Assembly (NCBI RefSeq): GCF_004368965.1
Contig: NZ_SORO01000003.1
Coordinates: 62,001 to 126,000, forward strand
Direction: 5' to 3'
Length of the DNA stretch: 64,000 bases
From: Leptospira meyeri
GTDB lineage: Bacteria; Spirochaetota; Leptospiria; Leptospirales; Leptospiraceae
A program made the position numbers and the translations under genes. The notes under the pieces are model-generated. The model was not told the origin of the DNA. It did no database searches and saw only the letters and a program-made list of their open reading frames with translations. Shown in pieces: positions 19,488 through 28,438 of the stretch (positions are counted from its first letter, which is position 1; every line of letters starts with the position of its first letter).

Positions 19488-20891
19488 TTATTGTTTAGGG
19501 GCTTTTCCTATTTTCCCTGTTTTAGGAGGGATATTCAATTTTTGTTTTGGATAAATCAAATTTTTGTTACGAATCGATTTGCGATTGGCTTCAAAAATTC
19601 TTGGCCAGAGTTTGGCATCACTATAGATATCTTCTCTATCGGCAATTCTCCAAAGGCAGTCAGCCGGGTTTGATTTTTCAACTGTATACCGTTTCCAACC
19701 ACCAGAAAGTTCTTCCACTTGTGAAGAAGATGCTTTCTCTGTTGTCTCTTCGGTAGTAGTAGTGGTGGTTGTATCCGTTTCTGCCGTTTTACGATCTTTT
19801 TTCGCTACAGTGGATTTTCCTTTTAAAGTTTCGATTTGATCAATCGAAATCTCTGCCAATCGAATGGCCTCTTCAGATTGAGAAATGGAATCATCGAACT
19901 TTTCTTGCTCCAAAAGATTTCCAGAAGCTTGGAGAGATTCATTCGAAGCACCTAAGTTCTCTTGTGTGCTTGCGTAAGATTCTTTTGCATTGGATTTCAA
20001 ATATGTTTCGGCGTTCAATTCACCAAAACGTGCATTGGCATCTTCTACGACTTCACGTGCTTGTAAGTTGCGGTTTTTTGCATGATCTTTGACTGCAGTG
20101 GCAAGTAAAGATGCAGAAGCCAATCGAGCAGTTTTAATCTTTTCATCAGCCGTTTTCAAACGTCCAGCTTCAATGTCTTCACGAGCTGAGGCAACTCTGG
20201 CTTTTTCTTCATCGATGGCAGGATTTCCACCTTTAGAATATGTATAAGCTTTTTCTAATACAGCATCAACTTCATCTGCGGATTGACGAACAGAACCCGA
20301 TCTGTCCAGAGCTACTTTTTTGGCATTTTGGCTGATCTTCGCTGCTTCCACGAAACTATTATGTGCATCTTCATATTCTTGTAAGGCAACAGTTCGTTTT
20401 AGTTCTTTTGCTGTTTCGTCTTTATCTTCACGTAGATACGAGGCAAGACTTGCATCTGCTTGTGCCAACTTGGACTCCCCTGCATCTCTTGCTGTCACAG
20501 CTTTTTTAAATTCTTCAGGAGTGTATTCAGCGGCATAGGCTTCATCAGCAGCATCAATGGCTGTCACAGCTTCTTCACGAGATTTTGCGGCAAGTTTTGG
20601 TAAGGTTTTTTCTAAAGCATCATAAGCTTTCGAAATGGCATAGTCCGCACTTTTTTTAGAATCAGAAGCCTTTTCTTCAGAAGCAAATTCATTAGCAGAA
20701 ACTAAACTTTTTTTCGCTTCCGAATATTCCTCAGGAGCATATTCTTCAGCAGAAAGTCTCTCTGCTCTTTCTACTTGCGATTTGGCAAGCTCTAGTTCTT
20801 TTAATGGTAGTTCTTGGGCACAATTAACAAATCCAATGGAAAACAATACCAAACCAGAGAGAAAGACTGTTGTCTTTTCCTTTCTTAACAT
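19488..20891 (-). CDS. LysM-domain lipoprotein with repetitive helical middle region
   Basis: This protein has 467 residues from ATG 20891, which has a strong AAGGAG Shine-Dalgarno. The signal FLSGLVLFSIGFVNC ends in Cys24, predicting a lipoprotein. The long middle part is Ala/Glu/Lys-rich helix with recurring DUF4398-like units: the pattern E-Y-x-P-E-E-[Y/F]-x-x-A occurs in AEEYAPEEYSEA and AAEYTPEEFKKA. A Thr-rich linker (TDTTTTTTTEETTE) precedes a C-terminal LysM domain, YTVEKSNPADCLWRIADRED through YPKQKLNIP. LysM suggests binding to peptidoglycan, so it may tether the outer membrane to the wall. A STAS-protein gene lies upstream (65 nt) and a terminator follows. Confidence 0.88.
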   Translation of the reverse strand: MLRKEKTTVFLSGLVLFSIGFVNCAQELPLKELELAKSQVERAERLSAEEYAPEEYSEAKKSLVSANEFASEEKASDSKKSADYAISKAYDALEKTLPKLAAKSREEAVTAIDAADEAYAAEYTPEEFKKAVTARDAGESKLAQADASLASYLREDKDETAKELKRTVALQEYEDAHNSFVEAAKISQNAKKVALDRSGSVRQSADEVDAVLEKAYTYSKGGNPAIDEEKARVASAREDIEAGRLKTADEKIKTARLASASLLATAVKDHAKNRNLQAREVVEDANARFGELNAETYLKSNAKESYASTQENLGASNESLQASGNLLEQEKFDDSISQSEEAIRLAEISIDQIETLKGKSTVAKKDRKTAETDTTTTTTTEETTEKASSSQVEELSGGWKRYTVEKSNPADCLWRIADREDIYSDAKLWPRIFEANRKSIRNKNLIYPKQKLNIPPKTGKIGKAPKQ

Positions 20892-20955
20892 AACAAACTC
20901 CTTAATTTTTCTTCGGGGGATTTTGTAAGAGAGAAGCGCAAATACGCTTCCCCTT

Positions 20956-21291
20956 TTACTTGAAAGCAGTGACGGCTTCGTCTTCGCTGTCGAAAATTTC
21001 AAAAAATGAAGTCAACTTTGTGAGTTCAAATACCTTACGAACTGAACCAGCTACGTTGATGATTTTAAGCCCACCTTGGTATTTCTTCAAGTTAGATAAA
21101 CTTGAAATTAAAGCTCCAATTCCGGAAGAGTCGATGTAGGAAACCTTCTCGAGATTGATGACGATGCAATATTTTTGTTCTTCGATCAATTTGGCAATTA
21201 CATCCTTGATCTCAGGCGCGTTATAAAGGTCGATTTCCCCGTTTATATCAAGGACTACGATTTTATCTTTTTCCCTTCTGGTGATTTCCAT
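20956..21291 (-). CDS. STAS-domain anti-sigma factor antagonist
   Basis: This 111-residue protein is a lone STAS domain. It has the SpoIIAA-like core KIVVLDINGEIDLYNAPEI and the phosphorylation site motif YIDSSGIGAL, with the DSSG at 54-57 intact, so it can probably be phosphorylated by a GHKL-type kinase and dephosphorylated by a PP2C phosphatase. Such proteins release a target (sigma factor or other regulator) from an anti-factor. Candidate partners in the window, an RsbW-like kinase (49527-49958) and a SpoIIE-type phosphatase (39441-41366), are not linked to it. It begins at ATG 21291 with a GAGGAG about 15 nt upstream, rather far. It may be cotranscribed with the LysM lipoprotein gene. 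Confidence 0.92.
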   Translation of the reverse strand: MEITRREKDKIVVLDINGEIDLYNAPEIKDVIAKLIEEQKYCIVINLEKVSYIDSSGIGALISSLSNLKKYQGGLKIINVAGSVRKVFELTKLTSFFEIFDSEDEAVTAFK

Positions 21292-21384
21292 GTGTGTCTA
21301 GAGACTCCTCAGTGAAGCTACAATCAATGTAGAAATGACGGTACAATTGCATTCAAAAAAAAGAGATACGTCAACCTAATAATT

Positions 21385-22500
21385 TTAGCTACCAAACAAA
21401 TTTTTCCAATGGTCATAAAAACCCTGAAAATTGCCTATTTCTATGGACTTTCGCATCTTTTCCATGAAGCTTTGCATAAAAAATAAGTTATGGTACGTTG
21501 AGAGCGAAAAAGCAGTCAATTCTTTCACTTTATGTAAATGCCGAATGTAGCCAAGGCTATATGTTACACATACTTTACATCCACAGTCTGGGTCAATGGG
21601 GCCATCTGACAATCGATGTGCTTCATTCCTTAAATTGATTTTGCCTTGAGAGGTGAACACTTGGCCATTCCTCGCATTCCTTGTTGGCAAAACACAATCA
21701 AACATATCGATTCCATTTTTTACACCTTCTAAGATGTCAACAACAGTCCCCACACCCATTAGGTAACGAGGGCGCGCCTCGTCAAAAAATGGTGCCAAAC
21801 ATTCTAAAATACGAATGTATTCTGGTCTTGGTTCCCCGACACTCAGGCCTCCAATGGCAATCCCTGGAAAATTTATATTTTGTAATGTATCTAAACTTCG
21901 TTTTCTAAGGGATTCGTTCACACCTCCCTGGACAATCGGGAATACATTTTGTCCATTGGGGTTCTCCATCCAATAATTGTATGATTCCTTCGCCCAGCGG
22001 TGTGTTCTGTCCAAGGCCAATTCCAATCGTCTCAGATCACTGCCATAGGGAGCACAATCATCCAAAACCATCATAATATCGGAGCCAATGGATCGTTGCA
22101 TATCAATGACTGAGGAAGGAGTGAATTTATGATGACTACCGTCAATATGAGATTGGAACCGAACTCCATCTTCCTCAAATTTAAAAAGGCTCGCAAGACT
22201 AAACACTTGGAACCTGCCCGAATCGGTAAGTAACGCCCTTTTGTAAGACATGAAGTTTTTTAGGCCGTGAAAGTGGTCTAAAACTTCTTTCCCAGGTTTT
22301 AAATACAAATGATAGGTATTGGCAAGGATTAAGTTATATCCCAACTCATCGATATCCGAAGAAGAAAGAGATTTGATACTCCCTCTAGTTCCCACAGGCA
22401 TAAAAATGGGAGTTTCAATTTGGATTCCGTTTAAATCAAGAGTGCCAGTTCTTGCATAAGAACCAGGGTCTTTAGATTTTTCTTTAAAAATAGAAGACAC
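21385..22500 (-). CDS. tgt: Queuine tRNA-ribosyltransferase (tRNA-guanine transglycosylase)
   Basis: This 371-residue Tgt exchanges guanine 34 for preQ1 in tRNAs with GUN anticodons. Visible motifs: [35 protein letters not shown], the nucleophile region [18 protein letters not shown], and zinc ligands [19 protein letters not shown]. The usual DSGGFQ motif reads [11 protein letters not shown]: the second Gly is Arg (codon AGG). Because this Asp-Ser-Gly-Gly loop shapes the base pocket, the change is notable; the rest of the enzyme looks intact. The start is GTG at 22500, sharing its G with the TAG stop of the Fur-family gene, so the two are coupled. Confidence 0.93.
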   Translation of the reverse strand: MSSIFKEKSKDPGSYARTGTLDLNGIQIETPIFMPVGTRGSIKSLSSSDIDELGYNLILANTYHLYLKPGKEVLDHFHGLKNFMSYKRALLTDSGRFQVFSLASLFKFEEDGVRFQSHIDGSHHKFTPSSVIDMQRSIGSDIMMVLDDCAPYGSDLRRLELALDRTHRWAKESYNYWMENPNGQNVFPIVQGGVNESLRKRSLDTLQNINFPGIAIGGLSVGEPRPEYIRILECLAPFFDEARPRYLMGVGTVVDILEGVKNGIDMFDCVLPTRNARNGQVFTSQGKINLRNEAHRLSDGPIDPDCGCKVCVTYSLGYIRHLHKVKELTAFSLSTYHNLFFMQSFMEKMRKSIEIGNFQGFYDHWKNLFGS

Positions 22501-22979
22501 TATTTTTTGATTTTATGTTCGCAAGTGGCAAAATTCAAACAATTACCAAAAATATTCAAACTATGTCCAGTGATCGTAAATCCATTTTCAGAAGCTGCCT
22601 TGTTTTGTAGTTCTTCAATTCGTTCATCAATGAATTCAACAATACGTCCACATTGCATACAGATTATATGATCATGATGTTCATGGCCGATAATATGTTC
22701 ATAATATTTGTAATCTTTACCAAAGTCATGTTCTTCGAGTAATCCTGCTTCTACCATAATGGCAAGAATTCGGTAGATGGTTGCTTTGGAAATTCGATCC
22801 TTATTGTCTTTTAATTCATCCAAAAGACCTTCGGCGGTAAAATGATTATGTGAAGAAAAAATCTTTTGTGCAACTAACAAACGTTGGTTGGTGATTTTCA
22901 GTCCTTTTTCTTTCAAATACTCTTCAAAGGCGAGCATCTCTTTTTTTGTGTCGTCGCTGGAAATAGGATCGTTTTGCAA
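22500..22979 (-). CDS. Fur-family metalloregulator
   Basis: This 159-residue DNA-binding protein has the Fur layout: a winged helix at about 15-95 ([40 protein letters not shown]) and a dimerisation domain with a His-rich metal site [20 protein letters not shown] (99-118). The first zinc pair is Cys107/Cys110. The second pair is spaced CX5C (Cys147, Cys153, NCLNFATC) rather than CXXC. Whether it is Fur, PerR, Zur or Mur cannot be read from sequence; Leptospira carry several paralogues. Translation starts at TTG 22979 with a good AGGAG eight bases upstream, and the next Met is residue 15. It is cotranscribed with tgt. Confidence 0.9.
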   Translation of the reverse strand: MQNDPISSDDTKKEMLAFEEYLKEKGLKITNQRLLVAQKIFSSHNHFTAEGLLDELKDNKDRISKATIYRILAIMVEAGLLEEHDFGKDYKYYEHIIGHEHHDHIICMQCGRIVEFIDERIEELQNKAASENGFTITGHSLNIFGNCLNFATCEHKIKK

Positions 22980-23002
22980 GGTTTATCTCCTAATGATTCA
23001 AC

Positions 23003-23557
23003 TTAATTCAAAATTCCAGAAAGAGAATAATACCATGCTCTTTCTGATTCTTCTGCAATGCGAAGCGCCATCACCCGAAGCAGGCGATTTTGAGCTTCCA
23101 ATTCTGATTCCCGAAATCCAACTTGGGTCGAAAAATGGACCCGTCCGGGAATTTCGCTGCGTTCCATAGGGATTTTATTTCCCGTCTCCGCCTCAATGAT
23201 TTCCACTCGAGTGACTACGAATAGTTCCGAGGTAATTTGTCTGTCAGCAAGATCCATAAGATCACCGACTTGTTGGTAGTGGACAATCTCCGCATACAAC
23301 CGGTATTTCGCGAGAGTTTTTTCACGGGTGGTGATAAACCTTCCTCGTCTGTCTATTTCTTCTATGATCATCTGAGTCAGACGAGTGTGCATTCCTGGGG
23401 AATAGGTATTGTTTCTGACATTTTGGATGTAAATCAAACGTTTGGAATCAGGGATAGGAACTCCATCAATTTTAGGGGGGCGGCCCGGCTCCTTAAATAA
23501 AAAGGCACAACCAGAAAAGACGAAAATGAAGAAGAAGAAAACAATGCCTCGTTTCAT
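23003..23557 (-). CDS. LptE-like lipoprotein
   Basis: This is a 184-residue lipoprotein: signal IVFFFFIFVFSGC with Cys17. The mature part has the LptE/LPS-assembly pattern: RLIYIQNVRNNTYSPGMHTR, a long helix region LTQMIIEEIDRRGRF, then AKYRLYAEIVHYQQVG and ELFVVTRVEII, with a C-terminal helix MALRIAEESERAWYYS. LptE plugs the LptD barrel in the outer membrane for LPS export. The match is by overall pattern and length, so moderate. The gene lies 23 nt upstream of the TTG start of the Fur-family gene, on the same strand, and may form one unit with it and tgt. Confidence 0.78.
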   Translation of the reverse strand: MKRGIVFFFFIFVFSGCAFLFKEPGRPPKIDGVPIPDSKRLIYIQNVRNNTYSPGMHTRLTQMIIEEIDRRGRFITTREKTLAKYRLYAEIVHYQQVGDLMDLADRQITSELFVVTRVEIIEAETGNKIPMERSEIPGRVHFSTQVGFRESELEAQNRLLRVMALRIAEESERAWYYSLSGILN

Positions 23558-23680
23558 ACTGAATTGTTCCCTGTCATCCTAAGTCATAAGTCTAGTTTGT
23601 CAAGGGAATCGAAACGAAGGGAAATTCTCTGAGTTTCGGGAAAGACATGACAAAGGAAGAGGGAGGATTCTGATTCTCCC

Positions 23681-25492
23681 ATGAGGTTCTCTCACTTGCG
23701 TAATTTGGCAGTTCTACTCTTTTTTTCATTCGGTCTTCTATGGGCTGAGTCAAAAATTCCCGACATTCCTATGGACGAAGTGGGATTTCCACTTCCCTAC
23801 TATTCTCCTGTTTCTGGAACCTTTGCTGAAATCCGAAACCACAACTTACATTTGGGTTCTGATTTTAAATCCTATGGCCTCAATGGTCATAGCATCTTAG
23901 CCACGTTTGATGGTTATATAGAAGAAATTAGTTATTCGAAAACTGGCTATGGACTTTCCTTGAATCTTTACAGTCCAAAATACAAACTCAAATCTAAATA
24001 CGCCCACTTACATTCATTTGGTGGAAGTTTAAATGATTTAGAACTTCTTCGCCGGGCCATCTTACTGATGGGAGACCCCACTGGGTTTCAACTCAAACTT
24101 CCACCAGGAATGTTTGCAGCCAAAAAAGGAACTTCCCTTGGCAAAACAGGAGAATCGGGATCGGGTATTTCCCACCTCCACCTCGAATTTCGTGCTGAAA
24201 AAGGAATCATCAACCCCCTCTATTTTCCAGAAATCCACCAAAAGGATAAAACTCCACCCACCATCCTTTCGCTGTATTTAGAAGGTGATCATTTAGAAAA
24301 CCCCATTCTCCTCACTGCCAAAGAAAAATCAAAGGGCCGTTATGAACTTTTGACTGATGCGGGAGATCTTTTTGAATCTATCTCTTTAACAGGAAAAGTT
24401 CGTATTCGGATGAGTGGGTATGACCTCATTCGATCACGCAACAAAAACAATGTATACGGAATGGATTTGTTTGTGAATGGAAAAACAACTTTTAGTCGTA
24501 ATTTTGATTTTTTGGCATATGAGGATGGTTCCAAAAAACACCAGTTCTACGATATCAATCGATCATCACTTGCCCCGCCTGTTTATTTTTATCATATGTA
24601 TGAACAGTCGAAAAATTTTAAAGAAGAAGGTTTTTCCTTAGATTTGGATGGATACAAACCAAAAGAAAAATTATCTTTAGAAGTTTCCCTTCGTGATGCC
24701 ACAGGAAACAAATCTTCTGTATATTTCACCGTAATTCATGAAAAAGAAGAAAAAACTAACGAAAGGTTATCTAAAAACAAAAAAACAGGAAATATTTACA
24801 ATTCTTTAGATGGCAAACTAACAGTTGATTTATCTAAGACCGAAGTTTCTGGAGAAGGATCATTACAAATTACTGAAATCAATGCGCAAGACATCCCCTT
24901 TAAAATTCCTAGCGGGCTTCCTCTCAAAGGTAAAATCTACAAATTGGATACCAAGAAGATGAGTTGGAAAGGAGAAGGATCAGGGGAATGGAACCTTGGT
25001 TACCCGATCCCAACAAAAGAGTCTCTTTATTTCTACGATTCTTCCATTGGGAAATTCCAATCAATCACACAAAAAAGAAAACCAAACGGATTTAGTTTTA
25101 AACTCACCAAACTTGGATTTATTTTAGTTTTATCTGACGAAACACCCCCTACCATTTTTCCAATGACTTCCCTTGCGCGTTACATCGAACTTCCTGAAAT
25201 CAGAAACCAATGTTTTGAGGAAAGATATTATGTTTTGGGTGATACGGGAAGCGGGTTTCGAACTAACGTAGAACTTACGATAGATGGGCAGTCCTATCCA
25301 TATGAATATGATCCCGATAGGCGTGCCATTCGAGTGACCATTCCCAAAAGTCTACAAAAAGAAAGGCCTTATCTTCTTTTGGAAGCTAAGGCCTTCGACT
25401 TCGCCGGAAATGTTTCCGAACCGTTTGTGGATTTAATTTCTACTCGCGGTTGGAAAGAAGAACTTCAGGCCTCTTGTCCTGTCATGGAATAA
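23681..25492 (+). CDS. Secreted M23-family peptidase
   Basis: This 603-residue exported protein has a signal peptide LRNLAVLLFFSFGLLWAES cut near residue 23. The lysostaphin-type M23 domain spans about 38-175: His57 and Asp61 in NLHLGSDFKS are the first zinc ligands, KSKYAHLHSF carries a further conserved His, and His165/His167 in ISHLHLEFR complete the site. The zinc ligands are therefore all present, which suggests an active endopeptidase cutting peptidoglycan cross-links; many relatives are inactive regulators, so activity is not certain. The remaining 420 residues are beta-rich (Ig-like stretches such as LTGKVRIRMSGYDL). The 3' end overlaps the convergent greA by 28 nt. Confidence 0.87.
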   Translation: MRFSHLRNLAVLLFFSFGLLWAESKIPDIPMDEVGFPLPYYSPVSGTFAEIRNHNLHLGSDFKSYGLNGHSILATFDGYIEEISYSKTGYGLSLNLYSPKYKLKSKYAHLHSFGGSLNDLELLRRAILLMGDPTGFQLKLPPGMFAAKKGTSLGKTGESGSGISHLHLEFRAEKGIINPLYFPEIHQKDKTPPTILSLYLEGDHLENPILLTAKEKSKGRYELLTDAGDLFESISLTGKVRIRMSGYDLIRSRNKNNVYGMDLFVNGKTTFSRNFDFLAYEDGSKKHQFYDINRSSLAPPVYFYHMYEQSKNFKEEGFSLDLDGYKPKEKLSLEVSLRDATGNKSSVYFTVIHEKEEKTNERLSKNKKTGNIYNSLDGKLTVDLSKTEVSGEGSLQITEINAQDIPFKIPSGLPLKGKIYKLDTKKMSWKGEGSGEWNLGYPIPTKESLYFYDSSIGKFQSITQKRKPNGFSFKLTKLGFILVLSDETPPTIFPMTSLARYIELPEIRNQCFEERYYVLGDTGSGFRTNVELTIDGQSYPYEYDPDRRAIRVTIPKSLQKERPYLLLEAKAFDFAGNVSEPFVDLISTRGWKEELQASCPVME

Positions 25493-28230
25493 CGAGCTAT
25501 ATCCAATACTTCGTAAACTGTCTCTGTCGCACCGAATACCAATGTTGCTTCGTTTCCAGAATGTTTTCCAAGAAGTGATTTTGCGAGCGGAGATTGGTAA
25601 GAAATGATATTTTTTTCTGTATCTGCATCCCATGCACCAAGGATGGAATAAGTCACCACTTCCCCTGTTTGTTTGTTTTTCAAACGCACAGTGGTTCCAA
25701 TTCCTACTTTCTCAGTTTTGACATCACTTAAGTCGAGGATCCTTGCACTTTTCAGTTCTGCTTCCAAACGTTTGATGGCCGCTTGCAACTGCGCTTGTTT
25801 TTCCATGGCTGCTTTGTATTCTGCGTTTTCTCTTAAGTCCCCTTTTTCTTGGGCCTCTCCGATATCGCGAGAGTTTTCCGCCATTTCTACATTCACAAGG
25901 TGTTCAAATTCAAGTTTCTTCGCATTGAAAGCACGACGAGTGACAAGCACGACATCACTTGGAAGGTTTGCTAGCGGATCATCATCTGCATCTTCTTCGG
26001 AATCATATTCATCCCAAACAATGTTTGGTTTGAGTTCGTTGATGAGAGCATACAGTTGGTCTTTTTCCAAATCAGTCACATAAGGAACTTCTTTGAATAA
26101 TGCAAAAAGTTTACGAACATATTCATCATCTGCATTGGAAAGAATGTCTCGAAGAAGGCTATTGTCTTTTCCGAACAAAATGTCCATCGCTTGGTTTTTC
26201 AGTTTCGTTCCTTTGTCTTCAATCTTTGCAAGGGGTTTGAGGATACGGAATACACGAAGAACTAAATCTTCTTCACTTACCTTTAACCAATCAAACTTCC
26301 AAGTATGAGATAAGATCGATTTGGCAACCCAAAGGAAAACTTCAGGGTTTTCTTTTGATTTGTTACAAACTGTTTCAACAAACAAATTGAGTTCGGCAAA
26401 CTTTTCATCCGATACAAGGTTTTGGAAAACCGAGCGATTTACCTTTACTGGAACTTCAAATAAAAGCCCAATCAGGATATTGATTGCCTCCGGATGGTGG
26501 GCACGGATCAGATCTTTGAATCCTTTTTTGATATCCGTGTTTTCCAAAGCTTTGGATATTTTTAAAGCATCCTCTTTGGAAAAAGATTGGATGAGTGCCT
26601 TTAGCTCAGGATCACGGATTTTATGAGAGAACTCTTCCGTCGGCCATGCTTTCCCTGCTTCTTCTAGATACAGATATGCAGAAAGGCGACGAATAGGATC
26701 TTTTGCTGACTCTTCTTCGTTATAATGAGCAATAAAAAACTCACCTGCTTCCGCAGCTTCATCTGCATCACGAACCGCTTCCATAGCAATTTCTAGTTTT
26801 TTGTTAGCATCTGTCGTTGCTTGGAACTTTTGCGTGAGTGTTTCAGAATGAGTGATTGGTTTTTCGTGATAAACAACTTCATCCTTTTTCTTAGGATTCA
26901 TTCCGATGTTCGCTTCTTTTTTCAGAACCGATTTCACCTTTGCCCACCATTTAGACCATTCTTCAGCTTTTAAGAACGTTCCGATGAGTTCGTTCTTCAT
27001 ATCAGCAATGATCATCCGATTGTCGTAAGAAGTAAGAAGTTGTTTTAGGAACTCTGCTAAGTTCTCATTAAACATTGTATTAATGGCTTGTTTGTCTTCG
27101 TAGTGTTGCACCCAAATATGGTCTTTCTTCAAAGGTTTAAGGGAAGTGATCGCCATTTGGATGGAAAGTTTATGGTCTTTCTTTTCTTCAAAATCAACAA
27201 AGATAGAGTCACCAGTTTGGGAAATGGAAGTGATTTTACCAACACCCCAATTTCTATGCATTACATAGTTACCAGTATCAAATACGATATTTCTTTCGAA
27301 GTTAGTGATACAAAGTTTTACTGGCTTACGATTGTTACCTAGTTCGCTCATCTTGAGGAAATCTTCAAGAAGTGAGTGTGCAACGTATTTTTGTTTATAA
27401 GCACGAATGAGTTCATTTCTTGCTTTTTGAGAAGCAGGTTCGTGTTCTAAAATCTTTTTTAAGAAGTAGATCACATGATCCCAATCTTCCATTGCCTTAA
27501 AAGGTTCAACGATTGGATAAAGAAGACCGACGAGTCGTGTTTTTTCTCTTTGGCCAAGAAGGATACGCTCAATTTTATCAAAGAAAGAAACATCTTCATA
27601 ATTGTTTTGAACGATGGTAGGCCAAATCTCCTCCATCTGAACGTATTCTTTATTTTTGGCATACATCTCAACTGCAAGTTTGAGATAAGAGATGGCTTTT
27701 GGTTTGTCCTCTTCCATGATGGAAAAACCATATTTTTTAGCAATCTCTGGGTTCTTACGATCTTGTTTGGCAAGTTTTTCAAGAACCACTTTGAGTTCTT
27801 TATTTTTCTTGAGTTTGTCAAGAGCCTCTGCTTTCACACGGAGTGCGAGTCTATGATCGCCGAACCGTAAAATAGAATCGGTAATGTATTCGATGATGGT
27901 CCATTTGGCGTGAGCTTTAAAAGCATCCAAAATGTTCTTCACCAAATTAGCATCTCCCATGGAATCTTCCATGAAAGAGATAATCATTAACATATATTTG
28001 GCGGATATAGACTCAGGATGTTCTTTGAAATGGTCTTCAATTTTTTGTTTAGCTTCTGCTAAACGATTTTCTGCCTTATATGCATCAATGACATCGTCAA
28101 AGATTTTGAATTTAGAAACGGGGACCGTTCCAACATCAGCACGTACATAAATTTCCTCGTTAAAAAGAGGAGTTAGTTTGTCGTTTTCGGCGATTTTGTT
28201 TGATTTGTCTTCGGTAATAGTATCAGGCAT
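25465..28230 (-). CDS. greA: GreA-type transcript cleavage factor with long N-terminal helical-repeat extension
   Basis: This 921-residue protein ends in a complete GreA of about 166 residues (from LPSDVVLV at 756). The tip of the coiled coil, GDLRENAEY at 797-805, keeps the acidic Asp798 and Glu801 that activate RNA cleavage by RNA polymerase, and the FKBP-like C-terminus follows. Residues 1-750 are helical, TPR/HEAT-like in the first 300 (YLKLAVEMYAKNKEYVQMEE), then contain a beta-rich insert near 330-375 (VMHRNWGVGKITSI) like the CarD/RapA contact module. GreA proteins of about 900 residues are known in spirochaetes. The start ATG 28230 has GAGGGAGA. The 3' end overlaps the M23 peptidase gene. 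Confidence 0.88.
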   Translation of the reverse strand: MPDTITEDKSNKIAENDKLTPLFNEEIYVRADVGTVPVSKFKIFDDVIDAYKAENRLAEAKQKIEDHFKEHPESISAKYMLMIISFMEDSMGDANLVKNILDAFKAHAKWTIIEYITDSILRFGDHRLALRVKAEALDKLKKNKELKVVLEKLAKQDRKNPEIAKKYGFSIMEEDKPKAISYLKLAVEMYAKNKEYVQMEEIWPTIVQNNYEDVSFFDKIERILLGQREKTRLVGLLYPIVEPFKAMEDWDHVIYFLKKILEHEPASQKARNELIRAYKQKYVAHSLLEDFLKMSELGNNRKPVKLCITNFERNIVFDTGNYVMHRNWGVGKITSISQTGDSIFVDFEEKKDHKLSIQMAITSLKPLKKDHIWVQHYEDKQAINTMFNENLAEFLKQLLTSYDNRMIIADMKNELIGTFLKAEEWSKWWAKVKSVLKKEANIGMNPKKKDEVVYHEKPITHSETLTQKFQATTDANKKLEIAMEAVRDADEAAEAGEFFIAHYNEEESAKDPIRRLSAYLYLEEAGKAWPTEEFSHKIRDPELKALIQSFSKEDALKISKALENTDIKKGFKDLIRAHHPEAINILIGLLFEVPVKVNRSVFQNLVSDEKFAELNLFVETVCNKSKENPEVFLWVAKSILSHTWKFDWLKVSEEDLVLRVFRILKPLAKIEDKGTKLKNQAMDILFGKDNSLLRDILSNADDEYVRKLFALFKEVPYVTDLEKDQLYALINELKPNIVWDEYDSEEDADDDPLANLPSDVVLVTRRAFNAKKLEFEHLVNVEMAENSRDIGEAQEKGDLRENAEYKAAMEKQAQLQAAIKRLEAELKSARILDLSDVKTEKVGIGTTVRLKNKQTGEVVTYSILGAWDADTEKNIISYQSPLAKSLLGKHSGNEATLVFGATETVYEVLDIARYSMTGQEA

Positions 28231-28368
28231 GAAAAGAATCTCCCTCTTCGTATTTCCAATAAAGGGTGTTCATTGTTCCTATAAAGTTGTTACGGTAAAT
28301 TTAGCGATGAATCCGCAAAAAGAACAGTCCTAGAGTTCATTTTCCAGGTCAGTTCGATTCTGTAAAGT

Positions 28369-28402
28369 CAAAAAACCCAGCCGATTGGCTGGGTTTTTTT
28401 TG
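28369..28402 (-). terminator. Rho-independent terminator after flaA1
   Basis: AAAAACCCAGCC and GGCTGGGTTTTT pair around a GATT loop, with a T tract on both strands. It lies 37 nt past the flaA1 stop. It should end the leftward flagellar transcript and separate it from greA, which starts at 28230. The rest of the 208-nt gap shows nothing further. Confidence 0.9.
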
Positions 28403-28438
28403 GTTCCTAGGAACCTTTCTTTAGAGTAAGTGAGGATT

